A DNA stretch of 61,729 nucleotides from an uncultured beta proteobacterium (GTDB lineage Bacteria; Pseudomonadota; Gammaproteobacteria; Burkholderiales; Burkholderiaceae). Positions within the stretch are counted from its first letter, which is position 1. Every line of letters starts with the position of its first letter. Below, piece by piece: positions 26,458 to 35,703 of the stretch. Below the pieces are notes generated by a model that was given only the letters and a program-made list of their open reading frames with translations, was not told the origin of the DNA and searched no databases. A program made the translations under genes and the position numbers. The stretch is from positions 1 through 61,729 of the forward strand of contig CAIUOP010000083.1 in the NCBI GenBank assembly GCA_903900805.1. Reading direction: 5' to 3'.

Positions 26458-27188
26458 CTGTCATTGCCATTCAGAATCTGACTAAAAAGTTTGATGATCA
26501 AGTCGTGCTCTCAGGTGTTAATTTAGAGCTAGTACAAGGGGAGGTCAAAGTTTTAATGGGTTCTTCTGGCAGCGGTAAATCTACTTTATTGAGATGCCTC
26601 AATAGGCTGGTGGAGCCTACATCTGGATCAATTCAGTTTCAAGGCAAAGAAATTCTCGGTCCTAATGTAGATGTCAGGCAACTACGTAAACAGATTGGAT
26701 TTGTATTTCAGCAATTTGCCTTGTATAGCCACTTGACCGTATTAGAAAATGTCACATTAGCCTTGCGTAAATTAGAGGGCATGGGTCTAAAAGAGGCAAA
26801 TGATAAAGCGCTACATGAGTTGTCTCAATTTGAGATGACGCCTCATCAAAGTAAATATCCTTCGCAATTATCTGGCGGTCAAAAGCAGCGCGTTGCTATT
26901 GCAAGGGCTTTAGCGATGGATCCTGCCGTTCTTTTATTAGATGAGCCAACCTCAGCATTAGATCCAATCATGTCACGAGATGTAGGGGATATGATTAATC
27001 GCTTACATCACAATGGGATCACCATGATTTGTGTAACGCATGATTTAGGTTTAGCTAGTGTTATTTCTGACAGGGTGCTTTTTCTAGATGGGGGCGTTAT
27101 TCGGGCAGATGAGCGCATTGATGTCCTGGCGAATGACCATTCTGATCCAGAGCTGCAAGCATTCTTTGGCAAGAGGGAGTCTATCTGA
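26454..27188 (+). CDS. Amino acid ABC transporter ATP-binding protein
   Basis: A 244-residue ATPase of the GlnQ/HisP type. Walker A is GSSGSGKST (about residues 37-45), the Q-loop lies in VFQQFALYSHLTV, the ABC signature is LSGGQKQR, Walker B is VLLLDEPTSALD and the switch His is in CVTHDLG. It drives uptake through the two permeases coded on either side. Overlaps of 4 and 1 bases with its neighbours show tight translational coupling. Confidence 0.95.
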   Translation: MTVIAIQNLTKKFDDQVVLSGVNLELVQGEVKVLMGSSGSGKSTLLRCLNRLVEPTSGSIQFQGKEILGPNVDVRQLRKQIGFVFQQFALYSHLTVLENVTLALRKLEGMGLKEANDKALHELSQFEMTPHQSKYPSQLSGGQKQRVAIARALAMDPAVLLLDEPTSALDPIMSRDVGDMINRLHHNGITMICVTHDLGLASVISDRVLFLDGGVIRADERIDVLANDHSDPELQAFFGKRESI

Positions 27189-27856
27189 TGGGTTCTTGGA
27201 GTTCCTTCGAACGTGACCTACTAGAGCAGATGCCGCTCATACTAGCTGGGCTTGTGAATACCCTGCAATTGGCAGTCATTATTAGTATTACTGGATTTTT
27301 ATTGGGCGTATTTGTTTTTTATCTGACGACTAGTCAAAACAAGCTTATACGCAATGCGATTAATGCTTATATTTCTTTCTTTATTGGCATGCCATTGATC
27401 GTGCTCTTATTTTTAATGTATTACGGACTTCCTCAGTGGGGAATCCGATTAAGCCCGTTTACGGTTGCTGTGATTGGATTTACTTTAAATGTGGCCGCCT
27501 ACAATGCTGCTTATCTAAAAACCGCATTTAATGGTTTGGATATGAGTCAACTTGAGGCAGCAACGGCGCAAGGCTTTCGGCCAGCACAAATATTTCGCTT
27601 GATTACTTTGCCGCAGGTATTGCGTTCCTCCGTACCAGCGCTAACCAACCAAGTGATTGGTAATCTCAAAGATAGTTCTGTGGCGTTTTTGATCCAGTAC
27701 ACAGAGTTTTTTGCCCGCATGCAAGAGCTAGCTGCTACTAATTTCCAGTTTTTTAAAGCTTATCTTCTTGCCGCTTTGGTATATTTAGCGCTAGTTTCGG
27801 TGATTGTATTGCTTGCTAGAAGTATCGAAAAACGACTTCTAATACTAAGCGCCTGA
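27188..27856 (+). CDS. Amino acid ABC transporter permease 2
   Basis: A 222-residue permease paralogous to the one at 25798-26457. It has five membrane segments and the EAA loop LEAATAQGFRPAQIFRLITLPQ. The two permeases probably form a heterodimer. The ATPase gene lies between the two permease genes, an order seen in some Burkholderiales transporters. A cytochrome c gene follows 44 bases later in the same direction. Confidence 0.92.
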   Translation: MGSWSSFERDLLEQMPLILAGLVNTLQLAVIISITGFLLGVFVFYLTTSQNKLIRNAINAYISFFIGMPLIVLLFLMYYGLPQWGIRLSPFTVAVIGFTLNVAAYNAAYLKTAFNGLDMSQLEAATAQGFRPAQIFRLITLPQVLRSSVPALTNQVIGNLKDSSVAFLIQYTEFFARMQELAATNFQFFKAYLLAALVYLALVSVIVLLARSIEKRLLILSA

Positions 27857-27900
27857 ACCTGTATTCTTATTAATCATTACTACTTTTGTAAGAGACGCCG

Positions 27901-29118
27901 ATGGATACTAAAACAGAATTACACCTTGGCTTTTTAGCATTGCTTTTCTCTTTAGCGGCAGCATTCCCCTTAGCTGCAAAAGCACAAACGTCTGCTCAGG
28001 CTGGGCAATATTTGGCTACTGCCGGCGATTGCACTTCTTGCCATACTGCACCTGGCGGAAAACCTTTTGCTGGTGGACTCAAAATGGCCAATCAGTTTGG
28101 GTATTTACTAACACCAAACATTACACCAGATGTCGCAACAGGTATTGGTTCATATAGCAAAGATGATTTTTTTCGTGTTCTACATAATGGGGTAAATAAA
28201 AAAGACCAGGATCTTTATCCTTTTATGCCTTATGTTGCTTATACAAAAATAACTCGAGAGGACTCGGATAAGATTTATGATTATTTGAGAACAGTTCCAG
28301 CTGTTTCTAACGCGATCGAAGTTAACCATTTAGATTTCCCATTCAATATTCGTACTAGCATGATTGTGTGGCGGGAATTATTCTTTAAAGTGGGCTCCTA
28401 TAAACCAGATCCTACTCAATCCGATATTTGGAATCGCGGCGCATATTTAGTAGAGGGTCTGGGCCATTGCAGTGCTTGCCATTCCCCCCGCAACTTAATG
28501 GGGGCGATTGAAAATTCCAAGGCCTATACGGGTTCTGTAATTGATGGCTGGTACGCGCTGAATCTCACCTCAAATCCACTGACAGGTCTTGGAAAGTGGT
28601 CAGCCCAAGATATTGCAACATATCTTAAAACGGGTTCTTATAAGGGTAAGACAACGGTATTGGGCCCGATGGCGGAAGTCGTGCATAACAGCACTGGAAA
28701 ATTGACCGATGCAGATTTATTGGCAATGGGTACTTATCTAAAAGCCATTCCAGCTAATTCAAGTTTATCGAATGACCGTAAAAAAGTGGATGCAAGCTAT
28801 CTTGCCGGCAGCAAACTGTATATTGAGAACTGCAGTGGCTGTCATCAGTCCTCGGGCAGGGGTATTTCAGGTGTTATTCCGCCTTTAGCAGGCAACCCTG
28901 CAGTCATAGCGGCTCAGCCAAACGATATTATTAAGGTGATGATCCGCGGCATCCAGCGGCGAGATGGTTATATTGCGATGCCCGCATTTGCCTCTAGATT
29001 GAATGATCAAGAGATCTTAGACATTGCCAATTACGTCAGATCTAGCTGGGGGAATGGTGCCAATCCTAACGTCACTCAATCTTTAGTGAAAAATATTCGG
29101 GCTAATCCAGGAATGTAA
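27901..29118 (+). CDS. Triheme cytochrome c (dehydrogenase electron-transfer subunit type)
   Basis: A 405-residue exported cytochrome with a signal peptide (about residues 1-28) and three CxxCH heme sites at C44-H48, C190-H194 and C311-H315. Spacing of about 120-145 residues matches the three-domain cytochromes that accept electrons from membrane-bound alcohol, gluconate or aldehyde dehydrogenases. No partner dehydrogenase gene is beside it, so its electron donor is unknown. It lacks a clear C-terminal membrane anchor. Confidence 0.9.
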   Translation: MDTKTELHLGFLALLFSLAAAFPLAAKAQTSAQAGQYLATAGDCTSCHTAPGGKPFAGGLKMANQFGYLLTPNITPDVATGIGSYSKDDFFRVLHNGVNKKDQDLYPFMPYVAYTKITREDSDKIYDYLRTVPAVSNAIEVNHLDFPFNIRTSMIVWRELFFKVGSYKPDPTQSDIWNRGAYLVEGLGHCSACHSPRNLMGAIENSKAYTGSVIDGWYALNLTSNPLTGLGKWSAQDIATYLKTGSYKGKTTVLGPMAEVVHNSTGKLTDADLLAMGTYLKAIPANSSLSNDRKKVDASYLAGSKLYIENCSGCHQSSGRGISGVIPPLAGNPAVIAAQPNDIIKVMIRGIQRRDGYIAMPAFASRLNDQEILDIANYVRSSWGNGANPNVTQSLVKNIRANPGM

Positions 29119-29202
29119 GCAAACTTTTGCATTACTGGTAAGTCGGGCGATCAATGGAAAAGCGCTAGAATTCATCATTAGCTCACATACCATTCTTCAT
29201 CT

Positions 29203-29904
29203 ATGTCTAACCAACTCTATGTTTCTTCCCCAGTAAATGCCTTGGTACAAGGTATCTTGCGAGAAGATAAAACGCTCAAAGAAATCTTGGGGCATGGCAA
29301 CTTTGGCTTAGGCACATTCAATGATCTTGATGGCGAGATGGTTCTGGTTGACGGTATTTTTTATCAACTGAAGTCAGATGGCTCGGTAAAGATTTCTGAA
29401 ACATCCAGCAGCACGCCTTATGCTTGTGTGACCCATTTCTTATCAAACCAGTCAATAAAATTAAGCAAGCTTTCAAGTTTTATTGATTTGCAAAACAGCA
29501 TATCTAAGGCAATGCTCTCGCCCAACTTAATTTATGGAATTCGAGTGGAGGGATTGTTTTCATCTCTTCGGGCTAGATCTGTTCCAAGGCAAGATTCTTA
29601 TCGACCATTAGTTGAGGTTGCGGGTGAACAGGTTGAATTTAGCTTTAATTCAATACATGGAGAGCTCGTTGGTTTTTGGACGCCTGATTTTATGGGTTCA
29701 GTAACCGTGCCAGGGTTCCATTTGCATTTTCTGAGTACAGATAAATCTCATGGAGGCCATCTGTTAGATTGCTCCCTCGATTCTGGAACCTTATGGCTGC
29801 AACCCATTGATCAGCTCGTATTGGATTTGCCCCATAGTATCGAGTACTTAAAGGCTGATCTAACAAAAGATACGCTTGCAGACCTGAATAAAGCCGAGCA
29901 TTAG
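29203..29904 (+). CDS. budA: Alpha-acetolactate decarboxylase
   Basis: A 233-residue enzyme that converts 2-acetolactate to acetoin. It contains the family region HGNFGLGTFNDLDGEMVLVDG (about residues 31-51), and the zinc site is visible at FHLHFLSTDKSHGGHLLD (His residues of HLH and GGH). Length is normal. No acetolactate synthase or acetoin dehydrogenase gene lies in the window, so whether acetoin is produced or diverted acetolactate is removed cannot be said. Confidence 0.92.
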   Translation: MSNQLYVSSPVNALVQGILREDKTLKEILGHGNFGLGTFNDLDGEMVLVDGIFYQLKSDGSVKISETSSSTPYACVTHFLSNQSIKLSKLSSFIDLQNSISKAMLSPNLIYGIRVEGLFSSLRARSVPRQDSYRPLVEVAGEQVEFSFNSIHGELVGFWTPDFMGSVTVPGFHLHFLSTDKSHGGHLLDCSLDSGTLWLQPIDQLVLDLPHSIEYLKADLTKDTLADLNKAEH

Positions 29905-29998
29905 TTTCATTTCCTAAGGCCTAAGCCAAGGTATTTAATGATTTAAATGCTCCTTATAGAAGGTCAGTGCTTGCAATTTCATTTAGACGACATTGCTA

Positions 29999-31477
29999 AT
30001 GATTTTTAGTATTATCAAGTTCATGGAAGTCGCTAATCAAATCTTTTTTGTTGTTTTCGGTGTAATTACCTTAGCCATTGTGCTTAGTACAATTCCGCAA
30101 TTTCAGTCTCCGAGAGTTGACTGGCCCAGCATCTATTGGCCATTAAGCACCAGCTTTTATGCTATTAGTGCCTTAAGTTTTGGTCTTGCCTTATGGGTCA
30201 ATAAGTTTCTCCTCACGATAGCCAATACTTCATTATTGATGTCGTCTATAGCCCTCATTTGTTTGTATCGGTCTTGGAACGGAAAACCGTTTAATAAAAT
30301 AGAAACTCTATTGATTTGGCTCCTACCACTGGGGATTGCCATTCTTTATGAACCACTAAGAACAGCACCAGATACATTCCACCAACGCGTTGCTTTGATA
30401 ACACTCACTCTAGAAGTATTAATAGTCTGGCAATTATTGGAATTAATAAAATTTTATAAAAAAGAGGGCTCAAGGATTGTTGGTTGGCTTACCTTGATAA
30501 CTTTATTGACGCTGATTGGTAATGTTTTTAGGACCTATCAGATTTTGACTGGAGACGGACCAACAAATATTTTCCTTTACACCGAAGAACCTTTTGCTTT
30601 GGCTCTGCGATGGCTTACTTATGCTACTAACATTATTGCCTTTGTCGCATTGGGTGTCTTTTATCTGCAAAAACAGATCAGCAAAGAAAATAAAATTATC
30701 AATGATTTATCAATATTTAAAAATGAAAATCAAAAAATTACTGAGCTCCTCAAAGAAAAAGAGCGCCTTATCTATGGTCTGATGAAAGCAAACAAAACAG
30801 CAGCTACTGGCGCCTTATCGGCATCGATTGCTCATGAACTTAATCAACCTCTGGGAGCATCAAACCTCAATATCCAGTTTCTCAAAATGAAATTAGAAAA
30901 AGGGGTCATTAATCCTGAGCTGGGCAAAGAGATTTTAGATTCCCTAGAAGAAGACAATAAGAGAGCAGCTACGATTGTGAAGTCTTTAAGGTCAATCTTT
31001 ACTGATGGCCAGACCAATGCCCAAGAGGCTCAATTAGGTGATTTGGTAGCAAAAGTACTGGATATTGTTAAGCCAGAACTCAAGAGTAAGAACATTCAAA
31101 TCCAGCTAAGCGTGGATGATGATTTGCCGATTAAGGTCAATTCTGCAGAAATCGAACAAGTCATATTAAATTTGCTAAATAACGCGATTCAGGCTTTGGC
31201 TAATTCAGGAACACTCCAGCGTCGCATTGCGATAGAGGCTATGAAAGTGGGTAACTCAGTCCACTTAAGCGTTTCTGACAATGGCACAGGCGTACCTGAA
31301 GACTTCCAATCTCGTCTATTTGAATTACTCAACAGTACTAAGCAGACTGGTATGGGTTTAGGTCTATGGCTTTGTAAGCATATTGTCACTAGATATAGCG
31401 GCTCGATTCATTACGAAGACGCAATTGGCGGCGGTGCTCGGTTTATAGTGGAGTTGCCTTTAGCTAAATGGCCTTAG
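29999..31477 (+). CDS. Membrane-bound sensor histidine kinase, orphan
   Basis: About 492 residues. The N-terminal half has roughly six to seven membrane segments, then a short coiled region (KENQKITELLKEKERL), a HisKA domain with the phospho-acceptor His279 in ASIAHELNQP, and a HATPase domain with NNAIQAL (N box), DNGTGVP (G1) and GMGLGLW (G2). No response regulator is adjacent, nor a receiver domain fused. The frame opens with TTG at 29993; ATG at 29999 or 30023 could be the true start. The signal sensed is unknown. Confidence 0.88.
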   Translation: MIFSIIKFMEVANQIFFVVFGVITLAIVLSTIPQFQSPRVDWPSIYWPLSTSFYAISALSFGLALWVNKFLLTIANTSLLMSSIALICLYRSWNGKPFNKIETLLIWLLPLGIAILYEPLRTAPDTFHQRVALITLTLEVLIVWQLLELIKFYKKEGSRIVGWLTLITLLTLIGNVFRTYQILTGDGPTNIFLYTEEPFALALRWLTYATNIIAFVALGVFYLQKQISKENKIINDLSIFKNENQKITELLKEKERLIYGLMKANKTAATGALSASIAHELNQPLGASNLNIQFLKMKLEKGVINPELGKEILDSLEEDNKRAATIVKSLRSIFTDGQTNAQEAQLGDLVAKVLDIVKPELKSKNIQIQLSVDDDLPIKVNSAEIEQVILNLLNNAIQALANSGTLQRRIAIEAMKVGNSVHLSVSDNGTGVPEDFQSRLFELLNSTKQTGMGLGLWLCKHIVTRYSGSIHYEDAIGGGARFIVELPLAKWP

Positions 31478-31520
31478 AGCTATTTGTATTACTATCCTTT
31501 TACTATAGGAGGATTAACTG

Positions 31521-33023
31521 ATGATGACCCCTGAAGAGATTGCAAGACTCATTCCGGCAGAAAAAGCACAATTTCGCTCGCCAATACCAACCCAGGCCAT
31601 TTCGAGCGACGAGTTTTTTCCTGGGGCGCAGACTTCTAAGCAAAAAGAATTCGAGAATCGCGTCAAAGATATCGGCACAAAGCTTGCTAAGCATCAAGGT
31701 ATACCTCGCCGCCGGTTTTTTCAAAGCGCCGCTGGAATGGCCGCCGCTTTTCTTGCTATGAATGACACCTTTGGCCCGCTCTATAGCGTCAGTCATGCAG
31801 AGGCAGCAACACCAGAGATGGCCAATGATAGGGCTGCTGGATTAAAAAATCAGTTCATCATGGATATGCATACCCATTTTCTGCGTGACGATACTCGGCT
31901 TGAAGGTTTTGTTAGATCCCGTGAAGCTGTCGGTAAATCCTCTTGGAATCCTGCATTAGTTAATAAGCCGCAAACTATAGATGACTTGAAGTTTGCTAAT
32001 TATTTTAAAGAGGTCTATTTAGATAGCGATACTAAAGTGGCATTGATTTCTGGTTCTGGTTCTGAGGATCCTCGAGATTGGTTTTTAACCAATGAAATGA
32101 AAGCGCAAGCACGTCAATCAGTGAATCAAGAATCTGGTACCAAAAGAATGTTCTCGCATGCCATTTTTATGCCGGGAACGCCAGGCTGGCTAGAAAAGGC
32201 CGAAGCCGATTATGAAAATTTCAAGCCAGATTCATTTAAGGGTTACACCGTTGGCGACAACACCAATAAGCAACTATCCAAGCATCCTTGGCGTCTTGAT
32301 GATGAAAAATTACTGTATCCATTTTATGAGAAGTTGGCTAAATGGAGTAAGACTAAGCCAGGCCTAGCAAATGTGTGTGTGCACAAGGGCCTCTACCCGC
32401 CGTCCGTCACGCAGCAATATCCCCACTTATTGGCATATGCAAAAGTAGATGACGTTGCGAAGGCTGCTAAAGATTGGCCCCAACTCAATTTCGTGATCTA
32501 TCACTCTGCTTTTCGATATACGGGTGGCACTTGGGATATAGGCTGGGAACAATTTAGACAAACTGGCCGCATTGATTGGGTGACGGATTTAGCTCAGATC
32601 CCCCAAAAGACTGGGGTCAATAATGTTTATGGAGATTTAGGACAAATTTTTGCTCAAAGTACGATTGCTGAGCCAAGACTATGTGCTGCGATGTTGGGGC
32701 AGCTCATTCAAGGCCTAGGAGCAGATCATGTTGTCTGGGGTACCGATGCCATTTGGACGGGTTCTCCCCAGTGGCAAATTGAGGCCTTGCGCAGACTAGA
32801 GATTCCTGAGGATATGCAGAAAAAATACGGTTTTAATCCTCTGGGGGCTGCAGATGGACTAGTCAAGCGAGCAATTTTCGGTGAAAATTCTGCGCGGATT
32901 TATAACTTCACCGCTGCACAACGAGCAGGCTTAGCGACTGATAAGATCGCCTTAGCAAAAATTCATTATGACCAGTTTGGGGATGGTAGAACAAACTTAA
33001 GATATGGTTATATGCAATCTTAA
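31521..33023 (+). CDS. Tat-exported amidohydrolase-family protein
   Basis: A 500-residue protein. A twin-arginine motif (RRRFF, residues 63-67) and a hydrophobic stretch ending near AEA at 93-95 look like a Tat signal, but it is preceded by about 60 residues, an unusually long N-region. The catalytic part is an amidohydrolase TIM-barrel with the metal-binding HTH (117-119), the VIYHSAFRY strand and a late Asp in WGTDAIW. GGAGGATTAACTG precedes the start and fixes it. The reaction is unknown; a 2-amino-3-carboxymuconate semialdehyde decarboxylase-like or hydrolytic role is possible. Confidence 0.8.
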   Translation: MMTPEEIARLIPAEKAQFRSPIPTQAISSDEFFPGAQTSKQKEFENRVKDIGTKLAKHQGIPRRRFFQSAAGMAAAFLAMNDTFGPLYSVSHAEAATPEMANDRAAGLKNQFIMDMHTHFLRDDTRLEGFVRSREAVGKSSWNPALVNKPQTIDDLKFANYFKEVYLDSDTKVALISGSGSEDPRDWFLTNEMKAQARQSVNQESGTKRMFSHAIFMPGTPGWLEKAEADYENFKPDSFKGYTVGDNTNKQLSKHPWRLDDEKLLYPFYEKLAKWSKTKPGLANVCVHKGLYPPSVTQQYPHLLAYAKVDDVAKAAKDWPQLNFVIYHSAFRYTGGTWDIGWEQFRQTGRIDWVTDLAQIPQKTGVNNVYGDLGQIFAQSTIAEPRLCAAMLGQLIQGLGADHVVWGTDAIWTGSPQWQIEALRRLEIPEDMQKKYGFNPLGAADGLVKRAIFGENSARIYNFTAAQRAGLATDKIALAKIHYDQFGDGRTNLRYGYMQS

Positions 33024-33131
33024 AGATTAAAAGAGCCGTTTTAACTTTGACACCCTCAATTTAAGGTGGAAATCCACGATTTAACATGTTTGTGGATAGA
33101 TTGCTTTCCGCCGTTCAGAGGTATTCGAGCG

Positions 33132-34007
33132 CTATAGGGAATTGATTGGAATTTTTAGATAAGAAACGCCATTGGTTTCTTTGGGAGGGAGCTCCCCTGC
33201 GCGAATATTAATCTGTACTGCGGGCAAAATTAATACTGGCATCTCTAGTGTGGCATCTCTAGCAGTTCTCATTGCTACAAAGTCCTTTTCAGAAATGCCA
33301 TCGTGAATATGAATATTATGTTTACGCTCATCACCAACTGTTGTCATATAAGCTACTTTCCGTTCGTTTGGTGGGTAGTCATGGCACATGTATAGCCTGG
33401 TCTCATTCTGAAAACTTAATATTCTTTTTACTGATTGGTATAAAACGTTTGCATTACCACCAGGAAAATCACATCTGGCTGTGCCAACATCTGGCATAAA
33501 CATGGTGTCACCCACAAAAATAGCGTCCCCAATTACATAAGCCATGCATGCTGGAGTATGCCCCGGAACAAATAGAGATTTAATTTTGAGATTGCCCAAC
33601 AGTAATTCTTCATCTTCTTCGATCAGATAGTCAAACTGAGACCCGTCAGCCCTGAAAGTATCTTCTAAATGAAAAATACTTTTGAAAACTTTTTGAACAT
33701 CCTGAATGTGTTTGCCAATTGCTAGCTTGCCACCAAGATGCTTTTGAATATATGGAGCTGCCGTAAGATGATCTGCATGAGCATGGGTTTCTAAAATCCA
33801 ATCAACTTTCAACTTTTCTTCTTTGATAAAAGCAATGACCTCATCGGCTGATTGGGCGCTTGTTCGTCCAGACTTGGGGTCGTAATTCAGCACAGAATCG
33901 ATGATTGCACAATGACTCCCTGACTTTTCATAAACTACATGAGTAAAGGTCCAGGTGGGTGCATCAAAGAAGGTTTTGACGGTTGGGTTGTGATCGGTTT
34001 CCATCAT
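33132..34007 (-). CDS. MBL-fold metallo-hydrolase (persulfide dioxygenase/Blh-like)
   Basis: A 291-residue metallo-beta-lactamase-fold protein. The metal motif is THAHADHLTAA (about residues 75-85), followed by VPGHTPACMAY and a HDY segment later, with the GDTMFMPDVGTARCDFPGG region typical of ETHE1/Blh-type enzymes. Those oxidise glutathione persulfide or take part in sulfide handling. The sulfur role is inferred from family resemblance, as no rhodanese gene is adjacent. It is convergent with the amidohydrolase gene. Confidence 0.82.
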   Translation of the reverse strand: MMETDHNPTVKTFFDAPTWTFTHVVYEKSGSHCAIIDSVLNYDPKSGRTSAQSADEVIAFIKEEKLKVDWILETHAHADHLTAAPYIQKHLGGKLAIGKHIQDVQKVFKSIFHLEDTFRADGSQFDYLIEEDEELLLGNLKIKSLFVPGHTPACMAYVIGDAIFVGDTMFMPDVGTARCDFPGGNANVLYQSVKRILSFQNETRLYMCHDYPPNERKVAYMTTVGDERKHNIHIHDGISEKDFVAMRTARDATLEMPVLILPAVQINIRAGELPPKETNGVSYLKIPINSL

Positions 34008-34163
34008 TCATTTTAGGATCACTAAACCCTGATTGCCAAATATATTAACTTGCCCAAGAAAGCTGCCTGAGGGTGGTTTTTGCTCTAGGTCCTTATGTGT
34101 CAATTAAGAGCAACAGCCTAGCTGGCCAATGCTAACTCAGACAAACTCAGGGCCCTAGAAATG

Positions 34164-34186
34164 AAAACGCCCCGCAGAGCGAGGCG
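34164..34186 (-). terminator. Terminator of tRNA-Lys
   Basis: Read on the minus strand, CGCCTCGC and GCGGGGCG form an eight-pair stem around a TCT loop, followed by TTTT. It starts 9 bases after the CCA end of the tRNA, so the tRNA is probably transcribed alone. Confidence 0.8.
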
Positions 34187-34195
34187 AAGTAATGC

Positions 34196-34271
34196 TGGTG
34201 GGTCGGGCGAGATTCGAACTCGCGACCAACGGATTAAAAGTCCGCTGCTCTACCGACTGAGCTACCGACCC
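34196..34271 (-). tRNA. tRNA-Lys (anticodon TTT)
   Basis: On the minus strand the 76 bases form a full cloverleaf: acceptor GGGTCGG/CCGACCC, D-arm, anticodon stem GCGGA/TCCGT with the loop CTTTTAA (anticodon TTT, reading AAA and AAG), T-arm with GTTCGAATC, discriminator A and encoded CCA. It lies between the MBL hydrolase and amiC genes. An extended -10 sequence is found just upstream. Confidence 0.97.
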
Positions 34272-34283
34272 GGTAAAACGGAA

Positions 34284-34292
34284 ATTATAGCA
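34284..34292 (-). promoter_or_regulatory. Extended -10 element of tRNA-Lys
   Basis: On the minus strand TGCTATAAT, a perfect TATAAT with the TGN extension, ends 12 bases before the first tRNA base, which suits a start about 6 bases upstream of the tRNA. No good -35 hexamer is seen at the normal distance, as expected for extended -10 promoters. Confidence 0.6.
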
Positions 34293-34356
34293 AGAAGTTG
34301 GTGGCTTACCCTTGGTCTCTGGGGTCTGCCCGTAAGTCCTTGTACTTACAAGTACG

Positions 34357-35703
34357 TTATGAGTTGACTCGTCTTGCCACTGGTGGGTTTTTGGAAAAAT
34401 ACTCCTTAATTCCTCTCAAAATAGCCTCGGCAATCTGGTCCTGATAGCCATCATCATTCAATCTGGCTTCTTCCTGAGGGTTGCTGATAAAAGCAGTTTC
34501 TACAAGGATAGAAGGAATGTCTGGAGCCTTTAAAACAGCAAAGCTGGCTTGCTCTACCTTTCCTTTATGCAAAGGTGCAAAGCCACCAATTTGCTTGAGA
34601 ATGGATTGGCCCACCTGCATGGAGTCTTTAATTTGAGCAGTCGTTGACATATCTAACAGTAAGTTAGCGACTTGTCGATCTTGCGTCTTGATATTGATGC
34701 CGCCAATGAGGTCCGAAGCATTTTCTTTATTGGCCATCCAGCGGGCCATTGAGCTACTTGCACCCATTTGGGAGAGGGCAAATACGGATGCGCCTTTAGC
34801 TCTTGGCTCAATAAACGCATCGGCATGAATCGAGATAAATAAATCTGCCTCGACGCGCCTGGCTTTTTGGACCCTGACATGCAGTGGCACAAAATAATCA
34901 CCATCTCTGGTGAGGTAAGGGCGCATATAGGCCTCACCCTCAATTTTATCTTTGAGTCGTTTGGCAATCGAGAGCACTACATTCTTTTCCCTTGATCCTG
35001 CTGCGCCAATAGCACCAGGATCTTCGCCACCATGGCCAGGATCAATCGCAATCGTGATAAGGCGGTTGTATTTAGCCGGTGCAGGAAGTGGTTTATTTTC
35101 TGGAATAGCTTGGGCTACTGGAGCTGCAGGTGCTTTTGCTGCCTCTTTTTCTTTTTTAGTCGCAAACTGAGCAATCAAATCGATTTCTTCATTGGATTTT
35201 GCAAGAGCACTTTCTTTGCGGGCACTGCTTTTGACTAACTCCATGAGTGGATCAGGTGGAGTAGTGGGGTATAGATCAAATACCATACGGTATTTGTATT
35301 CACCAACGGGATCAAGCGTAAAGAGTTGTGGTTTGATCGGCTCTTTTAAGTCAAACACCAAACGCACAATGCCTGGCTGAAATTGCCCCACCCGAATTTG
35401 CGATACGTAAGGATCATTTGGCTTTACTTTGGCGACCAAGTCTTTCAAGGTTGGGTTCAGTTCTAGACCCTGTACATCAACCACCAAGCGATCTGGGTTG
35501 GTAAGGATCTGTTGCGTAATAGGTAGTGGCGTATCAGACTCTAAAGTAATCCGGGTGTAATCCTCTGACGGCCAAATACGCACACCCATTATCTTGGCGC
35601 CCCAAGCAATATCTATTTCAGTGAGTAGTAGCGCAAAACTTAAGAACTTCGCTGAAGTCTTGAGGTGCTGTCTTCTAGAGTGATTCACTTTTTTACTGCT
35701 CAT
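34357..35703 (-). CDS. amiC: N-acetylmuramoyl-L-alanine amidase (Tat-exported)
   Basis: A 448-residue periplasmic amidase that cleaves septal peptidoglycan. The first 38 residues hold a twin-arginine motif (SRRQHLK, Arg10-Arg11) and a hydrophobic stretch, as in AmiA and AmiC. An AMIN domain follows (MGVRIWPSEDYTRITLE), then an Amidase_3 domain with IDPGHGGEDPGAIG (zinc His and Glu), SIHADAF and the late VETAFISN Glu. The frame extends to 35826 but the ATG at 35703 gives the Tat signal and an 11-base overlap with tsaE, so it is chosen. Confidence 0.93.
   Translation of the reverse strand: MSSKKVNHSRRQHLKTSAKFLSFALLLTEIDIAWGAKIMGVRIWPSEDYTRITLESDTPLPITQQILTNPDRLVVDVQGLELNPTLKDLVAKVKPNDPYVSQIRVGQFQPGIVRLVFDLKEPIKPQLFTLDPVGEYKYRMVFDLYPTTPPDPLMELVKSSARKESALAKSNEEIDLIAQFATKKEKEAAKAPAAPVAQAIPENKPLPAPAKYNRLITIAIDPGHGGEDPGAIGAAGSREKNVVLSIAKRLKDKIEGEAYMRPYLTRDGDYFVPLHVRVQKARRVEADLFISIHADAFIEPRAKGASVFALSQMGASSSMARWMANKENASDLIGGINIKTQDRQVANLLLDMSTTAQIKDSMQVGQSILKQIGGFAPLHKGKVEQASFAVLKAPDIPSILVETAFISNPQEEARLNDDGYQDQIAEAILRGIKEYFSKNPPVARRVNS

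Noticed and set aside
33024..33131. Hairpin GTGGA-AA-TCCAC between the amidohydrolase and MBL genes
   Set aside because: The stem is short, the loop is only two bases and no T-run follows, so it cannot be called a terminator.
34161..34367. A 68-codon plus-strand reading frame
   Set aside because: It runs through the tRNA-Lys gene on the other strand; its RDQRIKSPLLYRLSYRPG text is a well-known false translation of tRNA antisense sequence.
35032..35238. Plus-strand Cys/Phe-rich frame within amiC
   Set aside because: Low-complexity shadow of the Ala/Lys-rich linker of amiC on the other strand.
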